Of a DNA stretch of 16,758 bases, positions 6,853 to 13,428 are shown piece by piece; the first letter of the stretch is position 1; each line of letters opens with the position of its first letter. The notes under the pieces were generated by a model. It did not search any database, was not told the origin of the DNA, and saw nothing but the letters and a program-made list of their open reading frames with translations. The stretch covers positions 1-16,758 of the forward strand of contig JAEUJR010000684.1 of the NCBI GenBank assembly GCA_016793585.1, written 5' to 3'. The position numbers and the translations under genes are program-made. The stretch comes from Archangium sp. Its GTDB lineage: Bacteria; Myxococcota; Myxococcia; Myxococcales; Myxococcaceae.

Positions 6853-7400
6853 TGCGCTGGCTGTGCGTTCTGGCGCTGACGTCGTGTGTTCGTCTGCCGA
6901 CGCCGCCGGTGCTCGTCGAGTCAGACGGTGTGCGGCGCAGCCTGGTGCCGCGGGTCGAGGCGCAGCCGCTCGAGTTCTCGGTCACCCGTCACCCGGGCAA
7001 AGAGACGTGGCGCCTGTCGCAGGAGCGCGGCTCGGTGGTGCTCATCGACGTCTGGGCCACCTGGTGCGAGCCGTGCCGTGACTCGTTGCCGTTCTACGAC
7101 GACCTCGCCCGCCAGTACGCCGCGCGCGGGCTCAAGGTGTACGCGATGAGCGTCGACGCCGACCCGTCTGTCATCGGCCCGTTCATGCAGGAGCTCAAGC
7201 TGCAGCTGCCCGTGCTTCACGACCCCGAAGCCACCATCGCCGGCAGCGTGCTGAAGGTCTCGCAGATGCCGACGACCGTGTTGATCGATCGGCGGGGCGT
7301 CGTGCGGCGCGTGCACGAGGGCTTGAGCGACGACTTCTTCCAGCAGACGCTCTCCGACGTCGAGACCCTGCTGGCCGAGCCCGCGAAGGACGAGAAGTGA
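6852..7400 (+). CDS. TlpA/ResA-like thioredoxin-fold lipoprotein
   Basis: This 182-residue periplasmic thiol-disulfide oxidoreductase has a short lipoprotein signal MRWLCVLALTSC with lipobox LTSC (Cys12). The thioredoxin fold follows: VVLIDVWATWCEPCRDSLPF (62-81) with active-site pair Cys72/Cys75, VYAMSVDADP (96-105), and the cis-proline loop QMPTTVLID with Pro140. Family members reduce or oxidise cysteines of exported proteins, for example in cytochrome c maturation. The partner is unknown here, as no cytochrome-assembly genes are nearby. The signal has only one Arg and a short hydrophobic stretch, so lipidation is likely rather than certain. The ATG overlaps the mpl stop (TGATG), with a GTG three bases earlier as alternative. 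Its own stop overlaps the following gene. Confidence 0.88.
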   Translation: MRWLCVLALTSCVRLPTPPVLVESDGVRRSLVPRVEAQPLEFSVTRHPGKETWRLSQERGSVVLIDVWATWCEPCRDSLPFYDDLARQYAARGLKVYAMSVDADPSVIGPFMQELKLQLPVLHDPEATIAGSVLKVSQMPTTVLIDRRGVVRRVHEGLSDDFFQQTLSDVETLLAEPAKDEK

Positions 7401-8227
7401 CTCCGGTGGCGTTGCAGGCCGTGGCGGTCGAGCTCGCGAGTTCGGCCGGGGCCGTGCTGCGGGAACGCCTGAGCCAGACCCGGAGCATCGACACCAAGGG
7501 CAGCGGCAACGACCTCGTCACCGACGCCGATCGCGCGGCCGAGCAGGTCGTGTTGTCGGCGCTGCGTTCGCGCTTCCCCGACCACGGCGTGTTGTCGGAG
7601 GAGTCGGGCGCGGTCTCGTCGGGAGGGCTGCGGTGGGTCGTCGACCCCCTCGATGGCACCACCAACTACGCGCACGCGGTGCCGCACTTCTCGGTCTCCA
7701 TCGCGGTCGAAGGGCCCTGGCGCGAAGGGCGCGCGGTGCTCGCGGGGGCCGTGTTCGACCCGATGCGTGACGAGCTGTTCTCGGCGGCGAGGGGGCAGGG
7801 CGCGAGGCTGAACGGTGTGCCGCTGTCGGTCAGCCGCGCCACGTCTCTCGAACGTTCGCTGCTGTGCTCGGGCTTTCCGTACGACCTGCCGTCGCGCGCA
7901 GAGCTGGTGCTCGGTCTCTTCGGCCGACTCGCGGTGAAGTCGCGCGGCATGCGTCGCTTCGGGAGCGCCGCCCTCGACCTCGCCTGGCTCGCGGCCGGCC
8001 GCTTCGACGGCTACTGGGAGTTCGGCCTCAAGCCGTGGGACGTGAGCGCCGGCGCGCTGCTGGTCGAAGAGGCGGGCGGCCGCATCGCCTGTCTCGATGG
8101 CTCGCAGTGGTCGCCGATGTTCGGTGACGTCGTCGCGGCAGGGCCGGGCGTGTTCGATGCGCTGTGCGCCGAGACGTCGGCCTTCGTGCAGGAGCGCGGC
8201 TTCGTGCCGGCGCGGTGGTCGGCATGA
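7397..8227 (+). CDS. suhB: Inositol monophosphatase family protein (SuhB-like)
   Basis: This 276-residue Mg2+-dependent phosphatase, typical in length, hydrolyses sugar or inositol monophosphates such as myo-inositol 1-phosphate in the cytosol. GVLSEESG (64-71) carries the metal-ligand Glu. VVDPLDGTTNYAHAVPHFSV (81-100) carries Asp83, Asp86 and the GTTN loop. KPWDVSAGALLVEEAGG (212-228) carries Asp215. These are the three signature blocks of the family. The GTG start overlaps the tlpA-like stop (GTGA) and the stop overlaps the next ATG (ATGA), so translation is coupled on both sides. Inositol phosphatase, SuhB-type rRNA-transcription factor or a 3'-phosphoadenosine phosphatase relative are all possible. 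The length and motif spacing favour the SuhB/IMPase branch, so the symbol is a homology label. Confidence 0.9.
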   Translation: MTPVALQAVAVELASSAGAVLRERLSQTRSIDTKGSGNDLVTDADRAAEQVVLSALRSRFPDHGVLSEESGAVSSGGLRWVVDPLDGTTNYAHAVPHFSVSIAVEGPWREGRAVLAGAVFDPMRDELFSAARGQGARLNGVPLSVSRATSLERSLLCSGFPYDLPSRAELVLGLFGRLAVKSRGMRRFGSAALDLAWLAAGRFDGYWEFGLKPWDVSAGALLVEEAGGRIACLDGSQWSPMFGDVVAAGPGVFDALCAETSAFVQERGFVPARWSA

Positions 8228-8811
8228 ACGACCTCGAACGCGCGAAGGCCCTGCTCCAGAACGACCAGCTCGCCGAGGCCGAGCAGGTGTTGTGGGCCGT
8301 CATTCGTGGCACCGACGAGCGGGCGCACGAAGCGTGGCTTCGCCTCGGAGAGCTGCACGCGGCGCGAGGGCACCTGCGTCGTGCGGTCGGCGCGTTTCGG
8401 CGGGCGCAAGAACTCGACGCGCGCGGCGAGTACGCGTTTCTGCTGCACGAGGCGGTCAGCGCGCTCGGGCAGGTGCTTCATCGGCAGCAGAAGCCGTTCC
8501 TGCACCCGGCAGACGAGCTGGTTCGCAACCGGCGTTTGATGACGGGCGAGCTCGTCGCGCCGCCGCCGGAGCCCGCGTGGCTCGAGGCCGCCCAGGCGCT
8601 GCGGCCCTCGCTCAACGCCGCCGGGCGTGCAGCCCTGGAGCAGGCCATCGGCTTCGTTCGCGGTGGTGTGCTCTCCGAGCCGTGGTCCGAGCAGTCGCTC
8701 GCTCGTCAGCTCGAGCTCGCCGCCGGTGAAGAGGTCAAGCCGCTCGCCGACTCTCTGCGCGCGCTGCACCTGCACTGGTACGAACTGCTGCTCGACCGCG
8801 AAGAGCGCTGA
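8224..8811 (+). CDS. Small TPR-like helical protein
   Basis: This 195-residue protein opens with a helix-turn-helix repeat of TPR type: ERAKALLQNDQLAEAEQVLW, then HEAWLRLGELHAARGHLRRA and VGAFRRAQELDARGEYAFLL. It therefore has about two TPRs (residues 3-75) followed by a less regular helical region to the end (LRALHLHWYELLLDREER). It has no signal peptide or membrane segment and should be a cytosolic adaptor. It shows no catalytic motif. The ATG overlaps the stop of the suhB-like gene (ATGA), so it belongs to the same operon. A 112-base gap follows before the ychJ-like gene, with no recognisable terminator, so the run may continue or a new unit may start there. Function unknown. Confidence 0.82.
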   Translation: MNDLERAKALLQNDQLAEAEQVLWAVIRGTDERAHEAWLRLGELHAARGHLRRAVGAFRRAQELDARGEYAFLLHEAVSALGQVLHRQQKPFLHPADELVRNRRLMTGELVAPPPEPAWLEAAQALRPSLNAAGRAALEQAIGFVRGGVLSEPWSEQSLARQLELAAGEEVKPLADSLRALHLHWYELLLDREER

Positions 8812-8923
8812 CCGGGCGATGCCGTCGAAGTCGGCCCGATCCTCGTGCACGGGGCTGGGTCAATGGCGCGCTGCTTCGTGGCTCGACCTGCGGCGGCGCG
8901 GCGTCTCTGCTACTCGTCGCCCC

Positions 8924-9403
8924 GTGAACCCGGCGTCTTCTTCTTCCTGCCCCTGTGGCTCTGGCGCGCTGCTGCGCGACTGCTGCGGGCCCCGCCACGA
9001 TGGCTCGCGACCGGCAGAGACGGCCGAGGCGCTCATGCGCTCCCGCTACAGCGCGTACGCCCTCGGGCTCGGCGACTACCTCGTTCAGACGAATACCCGT
9101 GAACCGCGCCCCGGCGAGGCGGCCGAGCTGTCGGCCTGGGGCCGGACAGTCGGCTGGGTGGGGCTCGAGGTTCGGGCGGCCGAGCAGGGCGCCTCGGCCG
9201 ACTCGCACGGCGTCGTGCACTTCGTCGCCCGCTTCGTCGAGGGCGGCGCGCTCGTCTCGCTCGAGGAGCGTTCGCAGTTCGCCCGCGTCGACGGCCGCTG
9301 GCGGTACGTCGAAGGGCAGGCGACCTCGGGCCGCGCGAAGCTCGGCCGCAACGACCCGTGCCCCTGCGGCAGCGGCAAGAAGGTGAAGCAGTGTCACTCG
9401 TGA
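8924..9403 (+). CDS. YchJ-family protein with two SEC-C zinc motifs
   Basis: This 159-residue protein matches E. coli YchJ (UPF0225) in length and layout. An N-terminal SEC-C motif SCPCGSGALLRDCCG holds Cys9, Cys11, Cys20 and Cys21. A central domain carries the family signatures ALMRSRYSAYALGLGDYLVQ (36-55) and GVVHFVARFVEGG (96-108). The C-terminal SEC-C motif GRNDPCPCGSGKKVKQCHS holds Cys146, Cys148, Cys157 and His158. The SEC-C motif binds one zinc ion and, in SecA, contacts SecB and ribosomes; the role of YchJ itself is not known. I chose the GTG at 8924, which places the first motif eight residues from the N-terminus as in E. coli. An in-frame ATG at 8819 would add 35 residues of implausible sequence. 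Neither has a good ribosome-binding site. The stop overlaps the next gene (GTGA). Confidence 0.88.
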   Translation: MNPASSSSCPCGSGALLRDCCGPRHDGSRPAETAEALMRSRYSAYALGLGDYLVQTNTREPRPGEAAELSAWGRTVGWVGLEVRAAEQGASADSHGVVHFVARFVEGGALVSLEERSQFARVDGRWRYVEGQATSGRAKLGRNDPCPCGSGKKVKQCHS

Positions 9404-10266
9404 GCGAGGCCTTCCTCGAACATCTTCGCACGAACAACTCCGCGGGCCTCGAGGCCGTCTGGGGGCGCTCGGCCGCGAAAGAGAGGCCCGAGCTCGTCGC
9501 CGCCATTCACGAGTCGGCCGCGTCGTCCGAAGCCCATCTCTTCCTTCGCGCCCTCGTCGATGGCGCGAACGCGCCCGCCGAGCAGCAGCGGCTGGTGCAA
9601 GTGGGCATCGACGCGTTGTCCGACCTCGCCTCGCGCGGCTCCTCTGACAGGGTCACCCGGCTGGCACAGTGGGCTCGCGCCGGGGCGGTGCGCGAGGCGC
9701 TGCTGACGACGGCTGCCCAGCGCGCCGAGAAGGCGTCGAACGAGCTGGTGGAGTGGCTCGCGAGCGCCGATGACGACGCCCTCACCGACGCGCTGATTCC
9801 AGTCTTCCTCGGGGCTGTCGCGTCGCGTGACGGCGCGCGCCTGGAGCTCTTGTCGGGGCTGGCCGAGCGCTCAGGCCGGCTGAACGCGGTGAAGCCCCGC
9901 TACGAGGCGTTGAAGGCCCAGAGCCGCGACGAGTGGCGCAGCTTCGTCGCCGCCCTCGGCCTCGAGCAGCGCCCCCCGTTCTCGATGACGTGTCACTTTC
10001 GCACCGGCACGCCGGCCGTCACGTTCGCCATCAACCCCGTGCGGCTGAACTGGTACCAGCTGACGTGGGGCGCCTTCGCGTGCGACTCCACCCGCCGGCC
10101 GGTGGAGGGCGTTCCGTTCGACACCACGGTGCCCATCATTCAGCTGCCCAGCGTCGTCCACGAGGCGATGGGCGCGCTCGGCCTCAAGGGCCGGCGCAAG
10201 CTGCACACGAGCGCAGACGAGACGACCGAAGCCCGCCTCAACGCGTGGCTGGCCCGCTCGCGGTAG
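9400..10266 (+). CDS. Unrecognised helical protein coupled to the ychJ-like gene
   Basis: I do not recognise this 288-residue protein. The start is the GTG overlapping the preceding stop (GTGA); another GTG nine bases upstream is possible. Residues 1-200 are a series of Ala/Leu/Glu-rich helices (FLEHLRTNNSAGLEAVWG; RAEKASNELVEWLASADDDA) suggestive of a HEAT- or ankyrin-like alpha-solenoid. Residues about 205-265 change to a beta-rich segment with aromatics (MTCHFRTGTPAVTFAINPVR; LNWYQLTWGAF), and the protein ends basic (GLKGRRKLH... WLARSR). It has no signal peptide, membrane segment or cysteine cluster and is probably cytosolic. The overlap with ychJ implies co-translation and a shared process. 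Its stop lies 3 bases from the stop of the converging operon. Confidence 0.8.
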   Translation: MSEAFLEHLRTNNSAGLEAVWGRSAAKERPELVAAIHESAASSEAHLFLRALVDGANAPAEQQRLVQVGIDALSDLASRGSSDRVTRLAQWARAGAVREALLTTAAQRAEKASNELVEWLASADDDALTDALIPVFLGAVASRDGARLELLSGLAERSGRLNAVKPRYEALKAQSRDEWRSFVAALGLEQRPPFSMTCHFRTGTPAVTFAINPVRLNWYQLTWGAFACDSTRRPVEGVPFDTTVPIIQLPSVVHEAMGALGLKGRRKLHTSADETTEARLNAWLARSR

Positions 10267-10269
10267 CGA

Positions 10270-12210
10270 CTACTTGAGCCGCTTCAGCGCTTCGCCGGCT
10301 TCCGGCACGTCGAGCTTCTGCGCCGTCTCGTAGGCCTTGCGCGCGTCGTCCTTCTTGCCCTGGTCTTCGTAGAGCTCGCCCAACGAGAGCCACGCGTTGC
10401 CGAACGACGGGTCGACACGCGTCGCGCTCTTCAGCGAATCTTCGGCCTGCTGCTTGTTGCCAAGCGCGAACTGGCACTGGCCGCGGTACAGCAAGGCAAG
10501 GGCGTGGCGGTCGTCGCTGGTGAGAATCTCGTTCATCGTGGTGACGCAGCGGCCCGCGTTGCTGGCCGGGTCTCCGCGGAAGAGCAGGAAGCCCAGCTCG
10601 GCGCGTGCGTCGAGCAGCGACGGGTTCACCTCGACGGCCTTCTCGAGCGGCTCCAGCGCCTCGTTCGGCCGCTGCATGCGCGACTTCATCATGCCGAAGC
10701 GCATCAAGGCCTGCGCGTCGTTCGGGTCGGCTGCCATCATCTCCTTCAGCACGCCCTCGGCGTCGGCGAAGCGGCCCTGCGCGGTGAAGAGATCGGCGAG
10801 GCCCAGCTTGGCGGCGCGGTTGGTGGGCTCTTCCTTGAGAATGTCGCGGTAGAGGGGCTCGGCCTGCTTGGCGACGCGCTTCTTCGTGTAGGCGCGGGCG
10901 AGATCGAGGCGGGCGTCGGTGCCGGGCTCGAGCTCGTGCCGCTTCTGAAACTGCTCCACGGCGCCGTCGGCGTTGTTCTGCGCGAGGTACGCCTCACCGA
11001 GGGCGAGCCGGGCCGAGGCGTCTTTGGGCATCTTGTCGGTCGCGAGCTTGAGCGTGTTCACCGCGTCGTCCACCTTCCCGAGCTGCAGGTACGCGAGCGC
11101 CAGCCCGCGGTACGCGTCGGTGTTGCGGCGCATCTCGTTGCGCTTGAGCAGCGCCTTGAAGCCCGAGTCGGCCTTGTCCTGCGCGTCGGCGAGCTCGATG
11201 GCCTTCTTGAACGCCTCGACCGCGCGGTCCTTCTTGCCCTGCTTGAGGTACAGCGTGCCGAGCTGCACGTAGGGCCCGGTGCTGCTGGGCTCGAGCTTGA
11301 GCGCGGCCTCGAAGGCCTTCGTCGCCTCGGCAGGTTTGTTCAGCTTCATCAGGCTCATGCCCTGGTTGAAGAACGCCTCGGCGAAGGTGGGGTCGGCCTG
11401 CCCGGCCTTCTTGAAGTACTCGAGCGCCTTCTTGGTGTCGGCCATCGCGTCCCACGCGACGCCGAGGTTGTTGAGCGCCTGCGCGTGTTTCGGGGTAATG
11501 GCCAGGGTGCGCTCGAACTCCTTCACCGCGCTCGAGGCGTTGCCCTCACGCATGAGGATGACGCCGAGGTTGTAGTGCGCCTCGGCGTCGTCGAGCGTGT
11601 CCTTGTTGACGGCGACGAGAATCTCCTTCGCTTCGCCGAACAGGCCCTTCTCGGCGAGCGCCTTGCCGAGGTTCACGCGCGCTGCGGTGAGGCCCGAGTC
11701 GAGCTCGAGGGCCTTGCGGTAGTTGACGATGGCCTCGTCGAGGCGCGACGACTTCTGCTGGGCCTCGCCGAGGTTGAAGCGCAGGTTGCCGTCGGTGGGC
11801 GCCAGCTCGATGGCCTTGCTGTAGTGCTCGATGGCAACCGAGATCTCCTCTTGCGAGCGGGCGAGGGCCCCTCGTTCGGCGCGGAGCGTCACCTCGTCGG
11901 GCTGGCCCAGAATCGCCTTGTCGAGCAGGTCTTTCGCTTTGCCCGCTTCGTTGGCCCCACGGTAGGCGCGCGCGAGCAGCAGCTTGCCGTCGAGCGACTC
12001 GGGGTCTTTCTGCACGAGCGTCTCGAGCGGCTTGATGGCGCGCTTCGCGTCACCCAGGGCGAGGTACGCGAGGCCGAGCCGGTACAGCGCCTCGGTGTCG
12101 TCGGGGCTCTTCTCGATGGCCGCCGACTCGACGGCGACGGTGCGCTTGAGCGCTTCGGGGTCGGGCTTCTGGCCGAGCGACAGCGCGAGGGCGATGGCGA
12201 TGACGGTCAT
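10270..12210 (-). CDS. Exported multi-TPR protein
   Basis: This 646-residue protein is built almost wholly of TPRs. I count about 17 units, recognised by recurrent blocks such as TEALYRLGLAYLALGDAKRA, GNLRFNLGEA, AEAHYNLGVI, AQALNNLGVA, TGPYVQLGTLYLKQGKKDRA and GNAWLSLGELYEDQGKKDDA. They are usually 34 residues apart, with an irregular insert near residues 340-370 (DAQDKADSGFKALLKRNEMR). The N-terminus MTVIAIALALSLGQKP looks like a short signal peptide without a basic n-region, so export is probable but not certain. TPR arrays are protein-binding scaffolds. It is the last gene of a four-gene operon with two lipoproteins and a giant TPR protein, 7 bases after the second lipoprotein gene, which suggests a periplasmic scaffold of one envelope complex. 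Similarity to GltC/GltE-type gliding-motility TPR proteins of myxobacteria is conceivable but not established. Confidence 0.9.
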   Translation of the reverse strand: MTVIAIALALSLGQKPDPEALKRTVAVESAAIEKSPDDTEALYRLGLAYLALGDAKRAIKPLETLVQKDPESLDGKLLLARAYRGANEAGKAKDLLDKAILGQPDEVTLRAERGALARSQEEISVAIEHYSKAIELAPTDGNLRFNLGEAQQKSSRLDEAIVNYRKALELDSGLTAARVNLGKALAEKGLFGEAKEILVAVNKDTLDDAEAHYNLGVILMREGNASSAVKEFERTLAITPKHAQALNNLGVAWDAMADTKKALEYFKKAGQADPTFAEAFFNQGMSLMKLNKPAEATKAFEAALKLEPSSTGPYVQLGTLYLKQGKKDRAVEAFKKAIELADAQDKADSGFKALLKRNEMRRNTDAYRGLALAYLQLGKVDDAVNTLKLATDKMPKDASARLALGEAYLAQNNADGAVEQFQKRHELEPGTDARLDLARAYTKKRVAKQAEPLYRDILKEEPTNRAAKLGLADLFTAQGRFADAEGVLKEMMAADPNDAQALMRFGMMKSRMQRPNEALEPLEKAVEVNPSLLDARAELGFLLFRGDPASNAGRCVTTMNEILTSDDRHALALLYRGQCQFALGNKQQAEDSLKSATRVDPSFGNAWLSLGELYEDQGKKDDARKAYETAQKLDVPEAGEALKRLK

Positions 12211-12217
12211 GGGCGGC

Positions 12218-12841
12218 TCACTCGACGAACGGCGATGCGCGGGCGTCGAACGTCTTCTTGGCGAGGGCGGCGCGCGCCTTCTCCCACTCGGCGCGAACGG
12301 CGTCGGCCTCGGTGTTCGTCTCTTTCAGCTTCTCTTTCAGGGCGGCGTAGTCGGCGTCGCAGTCCTTCACCTGCTGGTCGAACACGGCAGGGTCGTAGTC
12401 TTCCGAGCCCTCGAGCTTGGCCTTGCGCGCGGCGGTGAGGCGCGACTGTTCGTGCCGGGCGAGCGCGCACGTCATGTTCTGGTCGGCCAGCGACTCTTCG
12501 CGAACGTTCACCCGCTGGCGGGCGCGCAGCCACTCGACGCGCGCGTCGGACTCGATGACGGCCAGCTCGGCGACCTCTTTCGAGAGCGTGTCCTGGGCGG
12601 CGCTGACTTCGCTCTTGGCCGCCGAGTACCGGTCCTTCGCGCGGCGAATCTGCTCTCGGGTGCGCGCCACCTCGGCGCGGGCTTCGTCGAGGCGGTCGAC
12701 GGCGAGGGCGAGATCGTTCTCGCTCTCGAGCAGCTCGATCTTCGCCTCGTAGGGCAGGTTCTCGAGAATGGTCTGCGGCACGCGCTTGACGCCACAGGCA
12801 CCGAGCGCCGCGAGGGCTACGACGAGGAGCAGGTTTCTCAT
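12218..12841 (-). CDS. Coiled-coil lipoprotein
   Basis: This 207-residue lipoprotein has signal MRNLLLVVALAALGAC with lipobox LGAC (Cys16) followed by Gly, which should allow sorting to the outer membrane. From about residue 35 to 200 it is nearly all charged heptad-like helix (LLESENDLALAVDRLDEARA; EVARTREQIRRAKDRYSAAK). This predicts a long coiled coil with a hinge near residues 120-160 that holds the only mature cysteines besides the lipidated one (near MTCALARHEQ and VKDCDADYA). It shows no enzyme motif. The ATG overlaps the stop of the preceding lipoprotein gene (ATGA). It could form a rod or spacer between the outer membrane and the periplasmic TPR partners encoded on either side; function is otherwise unknown. 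Confidence 0.85.
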   Translation of the reverse strand: MRNLLLVVALAALGACGVKRVPQTILENLPYEAKIELLESENDLALAVDRLDEARAEVARTREQIRRAKDRYSAAKSEVSAAQDTLSKEVAELAVIESDARVEWLRARQRVNVREESLADQNMTCALARHEQSRLTAARKAKLEGSEDYDPAVFDQQVKDCDADYAALKEKLKETNTEADAVRAEWEKARAALAKKTFDARASPFVE

Positions 12842-13428
12842 GGGGGGATCACCTTGGCCGAGAACCGTCCGAAGATGGTCCGGCCTGAAGCCACTTCGAT
12901 GCCGTTCTCGAAGGTGAGGTTGAACTCACCGTTCACCGTGTTCATCGCGACGCGGTCGGGTTTCCGGTCGAGAAACAGGCTGCCGACGCGAAGCGGAGGG
13001 AAGGTGCGGCGGGGGTCGTTCAAGACGTTGCGTGACAGCGTCGTTCGCGAGAGCCCGTTCTCGTCGAGGAAGGTGAGGTCGAGGCGCTGGTTCGCTGGCG
13101 GCGCGTCGCCCGCGAGCTGGTAGCCGATCTTCAGCACCATGTCTTCGCTGTCGCCCACCATCGCCATGCCGCCGTCGGGCAGCGTGTCAGAGCCCAGCGG
13201 GCGCAGCCGCACGAACTCGATGCCGAGCGTGTCGGTCGGCTGCGGGTTGTTGGGGTCGTAGTCGAGCCTGAGGCGCGCCTCGTCGTAGCCGAGCGCCATG
13301 AGCTGCGTCAGGCTGCCCTCGAGCTGGAACTTCGGGGGCGCTTGCTTGCCTGACGAGGCGGGGCCACAGGCCAGCAGCAGGCCTGCAGCCATCACCGGAA
13401 TCAGCAGCTGTGTGGAGCGCGTCGGCAT
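12838..13428 (-). CDS. Beta-rich lipoprotein of unknown function
   Basis: This 196-residue lipoprotein has signal MPTRSTQLLIPVMAAGLLLAC with lipobox LLAC (Cys21) followed by Gly, consistent with the outer membrane. The mature part is mostly predicted beta strand (LRLDYDPNNPQ; MVLKIGYQLAG; FNLTFENGIEVASGRTIFG), rather like an immunoglobulin-like or C2-like sandwich, with no catalytic motif. I start it at the ATG at 13428, which overlaps the stop of the giant TPR gene by one base (TGATG). A start 18 bases upstream would put six residues, MEELQV, before the signal. It overlaps the next lipoprotein gene by 4 bases. I recognise no family. Being tightly coupled between TPR genes, it is probably a structural partner of them. 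Confidence 0.85.
   Translation of the reverse strand: MPTRSTQLLIPVMAAGLLLACGPASSGKQAPPKFQLEGSLTQLMALGYDEARLRLDYDPNNPQPTDTLGIEFVRLRPLGSDTLPDGGMAMVGDSEDMVLKIGYQLAGDAPPANQRLDLTFLDENGLSRTTLSRNVLNDPRRTFPPLRVGSLFLDRKPDRVAMNTVNGEFNLTFENGIEVASGRTIFGRFSAKVIPP

Noticed and set aside
8811..8923. Readable stretch AVEVGPILVHGAGSMARCFV in the gap before the ychJ-like gene, and an in-frame ATG at 8819 for ychJ
   Set aside because: The stretch has no good ribosome-binding site and runs into the ychJ coding region in another frame. The 8819 start would add 35 residues unlike the family N-terminus.
10504..12438. Open plus-strand frame of about 640 codons opposite the 646-residue TPR gene
   Set aside because: It is antisense to an obvious TPR protein; its Arg/Glu/Val/Leu-rich translation has no recognisable fold. 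Long antisense frames are common in high-GC coding DNA.
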